From CAIQJJ01 sp964606085 (GTDB lineage: Bacteria; Chloroflexota; Anaerolineae; Anaerolineales; UBA4823): 49,430 nucleotides of DNA. The stretch is taken from positions 1 through 49,430 of the forward strand of contig CAZSFD010000034.1 in NCBI GenBank assembly GCA_964606085.1, given 5' to 3'. The position numbers and the translations under genes are program-made. A model generated the notes under the pieces. That model did not search any database, was not told the DNA's origin, and was given only the letters and a program-made list of their open reading frames with translations. Numbering within the stretch: the first letter of the stretch is position 1; each line of letters opens with the position of its first letter. Of the stretch, positions 26,701 through 33,375 are shown piece after piece.

Positions 26701-27448
26701 GCCGCGCCCGGTTTCGACCGGCGAGTTTTTCAACGCGCTGGTCAGCACCTTCGTGGCCGCCATCTGGGCGCGGCAGGAAGGCATCTTTCAGGTGGACTTG
26801 CAACTGCGTCCCTATGGCAAGGCTGGCAGCCTGGCGGTGGCCCTGGACGCCTTCCAGCGTTATTATGCCCCCGATGGCCCCGCCTGGGCCTACGAACGCC
26901 AGGCCTTGGTCAAGATGCGCCTCGTTGCCGGCGATGAGGCGCTCGGCCGCCAGGTGTGCGCCTTGCGCGACGAATATGTGTATGGCAGCGGGGAGAGTTT
27001 CGATGTGACGGCCATGCGCGCTATGCGCGAACGCCAGGTGCGTCACCTGGTGGCCGGCGGCACGTTCAATGCCAAATTCAGCCCTGGCGGCCTGGTTGAC
27101 GTGGAGTATCTGATCCAGGCCCTGCAGATCACACATGGAGCCCAAGACCCCTCTTTGCGCAGCACCAACCTGCGCCAGGCGATGTTGGCTTTGCATCAGC
27201 GCGGGCTTTTGTCTGAGGACGATTACGCCCGCCTGCGCAAGGCGCATACGTTTTTACGTTGGTTGATCGATTCGCTGCGGGTGGTGCGTGGCAACGCCAA
27301 AGATGTGACCGTGCCGCCCTATGGCAGCGAAGAATATGCCTTCTTGGCCCGGCGGCTGCTCTACGGCAGCGATGTAGACCGCCTGCGCGACGATTTGCAG
27401 CGTTACCCCGCCGATGTGCAGGAACTCAATCAGCGCCTGTTGACCTGA
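23792..27448 (+). CDS. glnE: GlnE-like glutamine synthetase adenylyltransferase with inserted GlnD-type ACT-ACT module
   Basis: 1218 residues, about 270 longer than E. coli GlnE. The N-terminal nucleotidyltransferase half has GKLGAGELNYSSDVDLIF (about residue 205), VDMRLRPWGNDGPL and GSIRDIEFVVQFYQ. The C-terminal half has GKCGGRELGFASDIELIF (about residue 940), VDLQLRPYGKAGSL and GGLVDVEYLIQALQ. Between them, at about residues 475-785, lies SSYLLTFSEADIERHALL, an ACT domain from WRVTIVGYDYPGAL (residue 534), a Pro/Arg-rich linker, DVFTVSPV and a second ACT domain (ERYTVLRINAPDTVGFLYEL, about 690-760). That order is the C-terminal glutamine-sensing module of GlnD. Known GlnE proteins add and remove AMP on glutamine synthetase under PII control. 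Here direct glutamine sensing is inferred. It overlaps the convergent regulator by 23 bases. Confidence 0.88.
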   Translation: MSDRQAVPAELAFFAEPRLAAVCLERLAVAAGRARPAFEALRSHLLAALADCADPDRALVNFERYAEAFSPPALFPALEKHPRTLEILITLFAGSQFLTEILLRNPEYTSLLYRRKRLSAPKTSAQVTAEALNTLAHGMRFDEQLDALRRYQRSALLRIGVSDLLDLYDLAATYGQLSALADGLAQAGLTVAAAHLNVPTTGFVVLALGKLGAGELNYSSDVDLIFIAAENASACVPLGNGLIQALSAVTAEGFLYRVDMRLRPWGNDGPLVSTLDGYLAYLEKSARLWEKQALLKVRPIAGDMPLGHAFCQRVQEAIFGVHIETLRASVHAMKQRTEQVLRQQGRSWGEVKLGEGSIRDIEFVVQFYQMAHGAAHPALRSPATLMALPRLAAAHLLTSEETRVLTDGYVFLRTVEHFLQMMHYRQTYSLPTDPEAIALLARRLGYMGPNAGKLFLARYQQHGAAIRAIYLHHIGSVSMSDTPQDLRQHLSRLDSSYLLTFSEADIERHALLAEQLDETCLVFVDAVPLEAQRWRVTIVGYDYPGALSLICGLMFVYGLNILDGEVFTYEPTADEPAMLPAPATAGVAAVRRRRPAARLRPAAPAARDQARRKIVDVFTVSPVQSGAFPADTWDRYSLDLLALLRMAAAGQRREARGELAKRVAAGYQAMSETLIPLYPIDIEIDNESVERYTVLRINAPDTVGFLYELTNALALYRTYIARVVVQSEGNRINDILYVTDEHGRKITSPEQQRQLRAAIVLIKHFTHLMPHSPNPEAALLHFRDFLSQLFQRPNWPDELASLERSDVLGGLARLLGVSNFLWDDFLRMQYANLFPVVTDMDALARDKSRSQLADALSAALAAGGDDWRQALNAFKDREMFRMDMRHILELTPDFWAFAAELTDLAELVVGAALERVLAEVVGQFGQPRLPDGSLCPLAVLALGKCGGRELGFASDIELIFVYGGKGVTDGPRPVSTGEFFNALVSTFVAAIWARQEGIFQVDLQLRPYGKAGSLAVALDAFQRYYAPDGPAWAYERQALVKMRLVAGDEALGRQVCALRDEYVYGSGESFDVTAMRAMRERQVRHLVAGGTFNAKFSPGGLVDVEYLIQALQITHGAQDPSLRSTNLRQAMLALHQRGLLSEDDYARLRKAHTFLRWLIDSLRVVRGNAKDVTVPPYGSEEYAFLARRLLYGSDVDRLRDDLQRYPADVQELNQRLLT

Positions 27449-28085
27449 TGGCCGAGAGCAAACTCCCCACGGCAAACTGACAATACGATAAGCCCTTGCT
27501 GTCGCGCCCAAGTTTCACCAGTTGCGTCACGCTGACGCGCAGCGCCCGTTGCAGCACCAGCGCATCCATACGGCACAATTCAGGATGTTCATCAACGATA
27601 GCGCGGTAAGGGCAATGGTTGAAAATGACGCGCGGCGCCTGGGCGTGAGCTTCCCAGCGGGCGTCGTAGTTCATCTGGTTAAGCTGGCGCACGGTATGTG
27701 CCAGGCGCTTGCTCAGGTGTTCGGCGTGCGGCGGGTTGGGCCGGTTTATCACGCCAGGGTTGGGCAGTTCGAGCAGGTGTTCGGCCAATTCCATTAACCA
27801 GGCATCTGATTTCAGTTCTGGCGGGGTCGTTTGCAACAAGGCACGCGCCAGGCGATCCAGGTTGTGCTGGCGAATCTGGTTGGTGGGACGGTAGTGTTGG
27901 GGTGGCCTGCCGGGGCTGCCATCTGGCACAGCGCCGCTGATCTCAACTGCACCTTCATCCAACAGCACCGCCAGGTGATGCCGGGCATTGGCGCGGGTCA
28001 TTTTGAAGGAGCGGGCGATCTCTTCGGCGGTGACCACGCGGCGGGCTGTGATGTATTCCAACACTTGTTGACGAACGGTTTTCAT
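27426..28085 (-). CDS. SufR-like winged-helix transcriptional regulator with conserved cysteines
   Basis: A 219-residue DNA-binding protein. The N-terminal winged helix (VTAEEIARSFKMTRANARHH) is followed by a GRPPQHY wing segment. The C-terminal part carries Cys158-x12-Cys171 (HCPYRAIVDEHPELC) and Cys202. The x12 spacing equals that of the SufR homologue at 40203 (Cys157-x12-Cys170), but only three of the four cysteines are kept, so it may bind an iron-sulfur cluster or metal with a different fourth ligand. An extended -10 (TGATAAAAT on the minus strand, 28092-28099) lies so close to the ATG that the transcript is predicted to be leaderless. It faces the receiver gene at 28157. Target genes unknown; the next promoter is the nearest candidate. 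Confidence 0.82.
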   Translation of the reverse strand: MKTVRQQVLEYITARRVVTAEEIARSFKMTRANARHHLAVLLDEGAVEISGAVPDGSPGRPPQHYRPTNQIRQHNLDRLARALLQTTPPELKSDAWLMELAEHLLELPNPGVINRPNPPHAEHLSKRLAHTVRQLNQMNYDARWEAHAQAPRVIFNHCPYRAIVDEHPELCRMDALVLQRALRVSVTQLVKLGRDSKGLSYCQFAVGSLLSAIRSTGAD

Positions 28086-28091
28086 AATGTG

Positions 28092-28120
28092 ATTTTATCA
28101 GCACTGCTTAATGCTATACT
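28092..28120. promoter_or_regulatory. Divergent promoter region, regulator / receiver genes
   Basis: On the minus strand an extended -10 (TGATAAAAT; hexamer 28097-28092) would start transcription near 28085, the A of the regulator's ATG. On the plus strand TATACT (28115-28120) is a reasonable -10 for the receiver gene. Neither has a convincing -35, so activators may be needed. Confidence 0.45.
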
Positions 28121-28156
28121 ACATGAAATGGCGAAAGTTGGAGGCCGCAGAAGTCC

Positions 28157-28603
28157 ATGACAGAAAAAAGTATTCTGTTGGTAGAAGATAATCCTGATGA
28201 TGAGTTGTTAACCCTGCGGGCGCTGAAGAAAAACCATATCCCCAACCCGGTGGTGGTGGCGCGCGATGGCGCTGAAGCGCTGGATTATTTGATGGGCCTG
28301 GGGGCCTATGCGGGCCGCGATCTGAGCGATTTGCCCGCCCTGGTTTTGCTGGATTTGAAATTGCCGAAAATAGATGGTCTTGAGGTGCTGCGGCGCATCA
28401 AACAAGACCCACGCCTGCGGCTGGTGCCGGTGGTGGTGCTGACCACCTCGAATGAGCAGGCCGATATTGCCCAGGGCTATCGCTTTGGGGCCAATAGTTA
28501 TATTCGTAAACCGGTGGATTTCGAGCGTTTCAACGAAGCCATTGGCCGCCTGGCGCGCTACTGGTTTTCGCACAACGCTTTTCCGCCAAATGGTCAGGCC
28601 TGA
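28157..28603 (+). CDS. Stand-alone response regulator receiver (Rcp1/CheY-like)
   Basis: A 148-residue single receiver domain with no output domain. It shows the acidic pocket VEDNPDD, the phosphoacceptor segment LVLLDLKLPKIDGLEVL, the Thr of VLTTSN and the conserved Lys of IRKPVDF. YIRKPVDFERFNEAIGRLARYW at the C-terminus is typical of the Rcp1 group that partners phytochrome and multi-PAS kinases. It is followed after 22 bases by a REC-HD-GYP gene. A plausible partner is one of the orphan kinases at 9792 and 17256 (inference). Confidence 0.93.
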   Translation: MTEKSILLVEDNPDDELLTLRALKKNHIPNPVVVARDGAEALDYLMGLGAYAGRDLSDLPALVLLDLKLPKIDGLEVLRRIKQDPRLRLVPVVVLTTSNEQADIAQGYRFGANSYIRKPVDFERFNEAIGRLARYWFSHNAFPPNGQA

Positions 28604-28625
28604 TCCAGCCGGTGGAGGGTAACAA

Positions 28626-30473
28626 ATGGGCGCACAATTGAATGTTCTGCTGGTCGAAGATTCGGATGATGATCTGTTTCTCATCTTGCGCGAATTGCAA
28701 CGGGCTGGCTACGAGGTGCAGCACCGCCAGGTGACGACGGCTCACGAGATGCAGGAAGCGCTGATGGCGCGCTGGGATGTGATCTTGTCTGATTATGCCT
28801 TGCCGCACTTTGGCGGGCGGGCCGCGTTGGAAATGCTCAAAGAAACTGGCCTGGATATTCCTTTCATTGTCGTCTCTGGGGCCATTGGCGAAAGCACCGC
28901 CGTCGAGATGATGCGCGCCGGCGCCAGCGATTACGTGATGAAAGACGCCCTTTCCCGCCTCGTTCCGGCCATTCAACGCGAACTGGCCGAATTTCACACC
29001 CGCCGCCAGCGCCGTCAGGCCGAACGGGTGCAGGCTGCGGTGTATCGCATTTCTCAGGCGGCCAACACCGCCCGCACGCTGGCCGAGCTTTACCGGGCCA
29101 TTCACGCCACCTTGTGTGAAATTATGCCCGCCGAGCATTTCTACATCGCCATCCTCAATGGACACACCGGGCAAATCGAATATCCCTATCGCGTGGGCGC
29201 TCGCATGACGCCAGCCAGCTCGTCACCCACTTCCGCACGCAGCCTGGATGAGATGCTCTTGCAGCTTGGTCAGCCGTTGCTACTGGATGCGGCGCTGCTC
29301 GAAAAATACATTCAACGGGGAGATATTTTGCCGCCCGACCCACTGCCGCAGCAATGGCTGGGCGTACCCTTCCAGGATGACGATGCGCGTATTCTGGGGT
29401 TGATGGCGGTTGCCACATTCCAGGGTGAAGATGCGTTTAGCGCCAGTGACCTGGCCGTGTTGGGGTTCATCGCCAACCAGGTTTCTCTGGTCATCCAGCG
29501 CCGCCTGGCCGAGGCTTCACTGCGCGAGAGCGAGCGCAAATTTGCCATGTTTATGACTTACCTCCCCATGCAGGCCTACATCAAAGATTTGGATGGCCGC
29601 ATCCTGTACGTCAACCAGCGCTTTCGCGAACTTTTCCCTGAACTCGATTGGGAACGGCTTACCGATGATGGGTTGATCGAACCCCTGACCCTGGCCTCGT
29701 TGTTGCACAACGATCCGAACGCCTTGGCCGGCGAATTGGTGCAAAAAATGTGGGATATCGCGCTCAAAGATGGCATCCATCACTTCGAGGCGATGCAATT
29801 TTTGATCCCCATGGAAGACCAGCCGCCTTTATTGGGCGGCATTGCCTGGGATATTACCGATCTCAAGCGAGCCGAAGCGCACGCCCTGCGCTCTGCCACC
29901 GAACTGACCGTGGCGTACGATGCCACCCTGGAAGGCTGGTCGCGCGCCCTCGAATTGCGCGAACGCGAAACCGCCGGCCACAGCCAGCGTGTGGTAGACC
30001 TGACCCTGGCGCTGGCCCGCGAACTGGAATTCCCCGAACTGGCTCTGCCGCATATTCGCCGCGGCGCCTTGCTGCACGATATTGGCAAAATGGGTGTGCC
30101 AGACCGCATCTTGCTCAAAAGTGGCCCCCTCAACGACGATGAATGGCTGGTCATGCGCCAACACCCCATCTATGCCTACCAACTGCTTTCCCGCATCCCC
30201 TATTTGCAGCCAGCCCTCGACATCCCCCTCTACCACCATGAAAGATGGGCCGGCGGCGGCTACCCCAAGGGCCTCACCGGCGAGAAAATCCCCATCAGCG
30301 CCCGCATCTTCGCCCTGGTAGATGTATGGGACGCGCTGACCACCGACCGCCCCTATCGCCCGGCCTGGAACGAAGCTCAAACGCTCGATTATCTGCAAGA
30401 GCAATCTGGCACGCACTTTGACCCCCACATTGTCGAAATTTTCTTCGATTACCGCAAGCGTTCACCCGTTTAG
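28626..30473 (+). CDS. REC - GAF - PAS - HD-GYP protein, likely c-di-GMP phosphodiesterase
   Basis: 615 residues. The receiver domain (about 1-125; VEDSDDD, candidate phospho-Asp in VILSDYALP) is very similar to the N-terminal receiver of the kinase at 9792. A GAF domain (about 135-300), a PAS domain (about 305-415) and an HD-GYP domain (about 420-610) follow. The HD-GYP motifs are complete: ETAGHSQRV, LLHDIGKMGVPD, HHERWAGGGYPKG and DVWDALTTDRPYR. HD-GYP domains hydrolyse cyclic di-GMP, so this probably lowers c-di-GMP in response to phosphorylation and a small ligand. It has GGAGG upstream of the ATG at 28626 and is likely co-transcribed with the receiver gene. Confidence 0.93.
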   Translation: MGAQLNVLLVEDSDDDLFLILRELQRAGYEVQHRQVTTAHEMQEALMARWDVILSDYALPHFGGRAALEMLKETGLDIPFIVVSGAIGESTAVEMMRAGASDYVMKDALSRLVPAIQRELAEFHTRRQRRQAERVQAAVYRISQAANTARTLAELYRAIHATLCEIMPAEHFYIAILNGHTGQIEYPYRVGARMTPASSSPTSARSLDEMLLQLGQPLLLDAALLEKYIQRGDILPPDPLPQQWLGVPFQDDDARILGLMAVATFQGEDAFSASDLAVLGFIANQVSLVIQRRLAEASLRESERKFAMFMTYLPMQAYIKDLDGRILYVNQRFRELFPELDWERLTDDGLIEPLTLASLLHNDPNALAGELVQKMWDIALKDGIHHFEAMQFLIPMEDQPPLLGGIAWDITDLKRAEAHALRSATELTVAYDATLEGWSRALELRERETAGHSQRVVDLTLALARELEFPELALPHIRRGALLHDIGKMGVPDRILLKSGPLNDDEWLVMRQHPIYAYQLLSRIPYLQPALDIPLYHHERWAGGGYPKGLTGEKIPISARIFALVDVWDALTTDRPYRPAWNEAQTLDYLQEQSGTHFDPHIVEIFFDYRKRSPV

Positions 30474-30477
30474 CGGG

Positions 30478-30540
30478 AGGTGCAACGCACCTGGTTTTGG
30501 CCCGAAAATTACTCGGTGGATACCCAGGTGCGTTGTACCT
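30478..30540. terminator. Large inverted repeat between convergent genes
   Basis: AGGTGCAACGCACCTGG (30478-30494) pairs with CCAGGTGCGTTGTACCT (30524-30540) over 17 bp with a single G-T wobble. Each arm is itself nearly palindromic. It fills the gap between the HD-GYP stop and the end of the minus-strand exporter gene. It could end transcription from both sides, but there is no T-run, so a REP-like role is equally possible. Confidence 0.6.
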
Positions 30541-31491
30541 TTATTGTTCTGTTCGTATGCGGGGGAAAAATACATACGTCCCTACGGCGAAGGCCAGCAG
30601 CACTCCCGCCAACAGCGTCACCGTAAATGGCGCATTCGTGCGCTCTGCCAGAAACCCGACCAAGAGCGAGCCAACTGGCATCGAAACGAAGAACGCCAGT
30701 GTATAGATGCTCATCACGCGTCCGCGCAGTTCATCGCGCACGTGCGATTGGATCATGGCGTTGCTATTATTGGCGATCAGCACAAAACTCCAGCCCATCA
30801 GCATAAATATCACCAGCGAAAGCGGCAGCCAACGCACCTGTGCAAAAATGATCAGCGAAACAGGCATCAACAGGCTGCCAATCGTCCACAATTTGCCGCG
30901 GATATGAAACTTACCCAGTGCAGCCAGCATCAGCGCGCTGATCAACGCCCCGCCGCCGCGCACCGACAAAAGCAACCCATTCGTGGTGACATCGCCGCCC
31001 AACACCTCCACCGACCAGGCCGGCAGCAGCGTCAGGACGCTGATCCCCAGGATCGCCACCAGACCCATGAAACCGATCAACCCCATAATCAACGGCTGCG
31101 AGCGCACATACCGCAGCCCCTCGGCAATTTCGCGCAGCGGTTTGTCCTTGTGGGCGGTTTGATGGAAACTGATTTGCATTATCCCTAGCGCAATGATGAT
31201 GGCGATAAACGAAACGCCATTGAGAAAGAAACACCACCCCGGCCCAACCAGGCTGTAAGTGATCCCCGCGATGGCTGGCCCGCTGACGGTGCCGATGTTG
31301 AACATGGTGGCGTTCAGGGCGATGGCATTGGTCATATCCTCGTCGGGTACCAACTCTTTGACGAAGGAGATGCGGGCGGGGGCGTCGAAGGCGTTGGCCA
31401 CGCTGAGCAGCACCGCCAGTGCCAGCACATGCCAGGGCTGCACCACCCCGGCGAAGGTCAACCCGGCCAGGATCAGCGCCAGCAGCATCAT
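30541..31491 (-). pseudogene. MFS transporter, C-terminal part (split by frameshift)
   Basis: 316 residues that continue an EntS/DHA3-type major facilitator exporter from about the third membrane helix onward. The order MMLLALILAGL, LLSVANAFDAPARISFVKELVP, GPAIAGITY and many further hydrophobic helices is as expected. It lacks the first two helices, which are encoded just upstream in another frame (31488-31790). Adding one C on the coding strand near 31500 restores one continuous protein of about 416 residues. The ATG at 31491 overlaps the upstream TGA, so translational restart is conceivable. A real lesion, an assembly error or a split gene are all possible. Confidence 0.8.
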
Positions 31492-31790
31492 TGCCGCCTG
31501 GTGATCACCAGCAGCGTCCGGCGGGGGATGCGGTCAGCCGCGACGCCGCCATAGAGCATCAACAGCACCGTTGGAATGCCCGATATGCCGCCGATCAGCC
31601 CCAGGTAGGCTTCGGAACCGGTCAACTCATAAACCAGGTAGCCCTGGGCGGTGGCCTGCATCCATGTTCCGGCCAGCGAAACCATCTGCCCGAAGAACCA
31701 CAGCCGATAATTGCGGTGCCGCATGGCGGCAAACGTGTCGCCGGCACGCAACGCCAGGCGCGGGGGAGAAGAAAAGATTTGTTTTGCCAA
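31488..31790 (-). pseudogene. MFS transporter, N-terminal part (split by frameshift)
   Basis: 100 residues with the first two membrane helices of a major facilitator exporter (RNYRLWFFGQMVSLAGTWMQ, GIPTVLLMLYGGVAADRIPRR), ending in a short out-of-frame tail (TRRQ). The loop motif GGVAADRIPRR is the conserved helix 2-3 loop of the family. Translation appears to start at TTG (31788-31790) with AGGA upstream; no in-frame ATG fits. The stop codon overlaps the start of the downstream part in an ATGATG arrangement. Confidence 0.75.
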
Positions 31791-32041
31791 AGCATCCTCA
31801 ACGTGTTGGTTTCATCCGCCCCAGTGAAATTTGTTTGGCTATTGTACCCCAGGTTAATGCGGTATCCCGGCTACTGCGACCTTCGGTCGCCCGCGGCGCC
31901 CGATCAATCGGGCTTCAAGCCGGTTTCAACCGGCGCTGCTTGTTAGCCCGGCGATTTATCGCCGGGCGGGCCCGGCAGGCGAACACGCCCGTTGTGCGAC
32001 CGCGCAAATGCGGCCAAACACAAATTCCGGCACAACCAGGG
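31791..32041. other. Intergenic region with composite palindromes, no gene
   Basis: This divergent gap holds a GCGACC-TTC-GGTCGC micro-palindrome (31876-31890) and the third copy of the composite repeat. Further GC-rich text to about 32040 has no recognisable gene. The promoter of the next operon follows immediately. Confidence 0.7.
31898..31967. repeat. Composite palindromic repeat, copy 3
   Basis: Modules GCCCGATCAATCGGGC (31898-31913), GCCGGTTTCAACCGGC (31919-31934) and GCCCGGCGAT/ATCGCCGGGC (31946-31967) match copy 1 (32-103) in order and spacing. The linker GCNGCTTRTTA is also shared. Together they form a unit of about 70 bases with three hairpins. Confidence 0.88.
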
Positions 32042-32095
32042 TTGACAGGCGAACTTATTTATCATATAATATGAACTAACGGTTCATGTTATATG
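32042..32095 (+). promoter_or_regulatory. Consensus sigma-70 promoter with overlapping TetR-type operator
   Basis: TTGACA (32042-32047), 17-base spacer, TATAAT (32065-32070): a full consensus promoter. A 14-bp inverted repeat with one mismatch, CATATAATATGAAC (32063-32076) and GTTCATGTTATATG (32082-32095), is separated by TAACG. It covers the -10, the predicted start site near 32077 and the ATG at 32093. A dimer bound there would block transcription directly, which fits autorepression by the TetR protein encoded next. Confidence 0.9.
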
Positions 32096-32815
32096 GCATT
32101 TCCCGAATGGCCCTATTTCCCCAATTACATTCTGCAACTGGAGCAAGAAGGCTTGGTCACGCGCACCTTTCGCCGCCTCGACCCCGACCGCCAGCAGGCC
32201 GTCCTCGACGCCATCCTCGACGAGGCCACCGAGACAGGCCCCACCGCCCTCAACATCAATGCGATCGCCCGCCGGGCAGATGTCTCGATTGGCTCGCTCT
32301 ACCAATACTTCCCCGACCGCGACCGCCTGCTCGATTTTGCCGTGCAATTGTGCCTGCGTTTCACCATAGAACTCTTCGAGCAATCGCGCCCCTACCTGCT
32401 GGCGATGCCCCTGCGCGACGCGCTGCAAGCCTACGTGGCCGGCGGCCTCGAATGGGGCCGCACGCATACCGCCCTGGTGCGTTTTTTAGGCCGCGCCGCC
32501 TACCAGGGCCACCCCGCCCTCCAGGAAGCGCTGGTGCGCCCGGTGGCCGAGGTCATGTTCCAGACCACCCGCCAAATCCTCGTCCAGGCGGCCAGCCGCG
32601 GCGAAATCCGCCCGGAGGTAGACCTCGAAGCCGCGGCGCGCGCCGTCAACACCCTGGTCGTTGCCGCATCCGACACGCAACTATTCCCCTTTCTCAACAC
32701 CTACCTGCAAACCACCAGCGCAGACGTGCCCTTTGAGCGGGTGGTTGGTGCCCTTCTGGCGATGATCGAAAACGGCATTTCGCCCGCGCTTTCAGAAAAT
32801 CCTGAGGTGGTCTGA
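32093..32815 (+). CDS. TetR/AcrR family transcriptional regulator
   Basis: 240 residues. After an extension of about 30 residues comes the TetR helix-turn-helix (LNINAIARRADVSIGSLYQYF, about residues 60-80), then a helical ligand-binding domain. The start codon lies inside its own predicted operator, and the 5'UTR would be only about 16 bases with no Shine-Dalgarno sequence. It heads a tightly packed operon; the next ATG overlaps its stop by one base. TetR proteins of this sort usually repress efflux or detoxification genes, which agrees with the ABC exporter downstream. Inducer unknown. Confidence 0.92.
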   Translation: MAFPEWPYFPNYILQLEQEGLVTRTFRRLDPDRQQAVLDAILDEATETGPTALNINAIARRADVSIGSLYQYFPDRDRLLDFAVQLCLRFTIELFEQSRPYLLAMPLRDALQAYVAGGLEWGRTHTALVRFLGRAAYQGHPALQEALVRPVAEVMFQTTRQILVQAASRGEIRPEVDLEAAARAVNTLVVAASDTQLFPFLNTYLQTTSADVPFERVVGALLAMIENGISPALSENPEVV

Positions 32816-33372
32816 TGTTGACTGTAGAAAGATTGATAGCCTATGGCCTTGTGTTCCTGGTATGTTCGTTTGGAGGGGTATTGATTTTGCGACGGGAATA
32901 TCGCCTGCGCGGAAAACTGAGCCGGTGGGGATCGCTTGTGCATGTGGGCGTGTTTGCCGTCAATGGCATGTTCATCGGCCTGTTGTTGTATGGTGAAGCA
33001 GGCATCCCGCCGATGGGAAGCCTGGGACCGGTTGGCGTGGCCTTGATGTCACTCGGCTTTGGAATTGTGCTGTACGCATGGGATTTGTTCCGTACGTTTT
33101 CTCGTTGGCTTGGCAGCGACACGCCGGGCCTGGCAACGCATGGCCTGTATCGTTGGAGCCGCAACCCGCAATTTGTGGGCTATGGCCTGTCCATTTTAGG
33201 CGCTTGCCTGGCCTGGTGGAACGGCCTGGCCTGGGTTGGGTTGCTCTCGTACATGGCTCTGGCCTATGCCGTCACGCGGGTGGAAGAAGAACATCTCAAA
33301 CGCACCTATGGAGCCAGCTACGAAGCCTATTGTCAGCGAGTGCCGCGTTATCTCGGCCTTCCGAAAGGATAA
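32815..33372 (+). CDS. Membrane methyltransferase, isoprenylcysteine carboxyl methyltransferase-like
   Basis: 185 residues with about four to five membrane helices. The C-terminal signature is GLYRWSRNPQFVGYGL followed by EEEHLKRTYGASYEAYCQRVPRYL, the SAM-binding end of the ICMT/PEMT-like family. Such bacterial proteins methylate lipids or small hydrophobic compounds; the substrate cannot be told. Translationally linked to the tetR gene (one-base overlap TGATG) and followed 3 bases later by the DUF385 gene, so it belongs to the TetR-controlled operon. Confidence 0.88.
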   Translation: MLTVERLIAYGLVFLVCSFGGVLILRREYRLRGKLSRWGSLVHVGVFAVNGMFIGLLLYGEAGIPPMGSLGPVGVALMSLGFGIVLYAWDLFRTFSRWLGSDTPGLATHGLYRWSRNPQFVGYGLSILGACLAWWNGLAWVGLLSYMALAYAVTRVEEEHLKRTYGASYEAYCQRVPRYLGLPKG

Positions 33373-33375
33373 AGT

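Noticed and set aside
23792..27448. GlnE-ACT protein as an assembly fusion of glnE and glnD
   Set aside because: The ACT module is internal and both GlnE halves continue in frame on either side with normal motifs, so a simple end-to-end misjoin does not explain it. Read data would still be a fair check.
30541..31790. Exporter as two independent genes
   Set aside because: Each part alone lacks an essential portion of the MFS fold, and one inserted base restores a normal-length protein.
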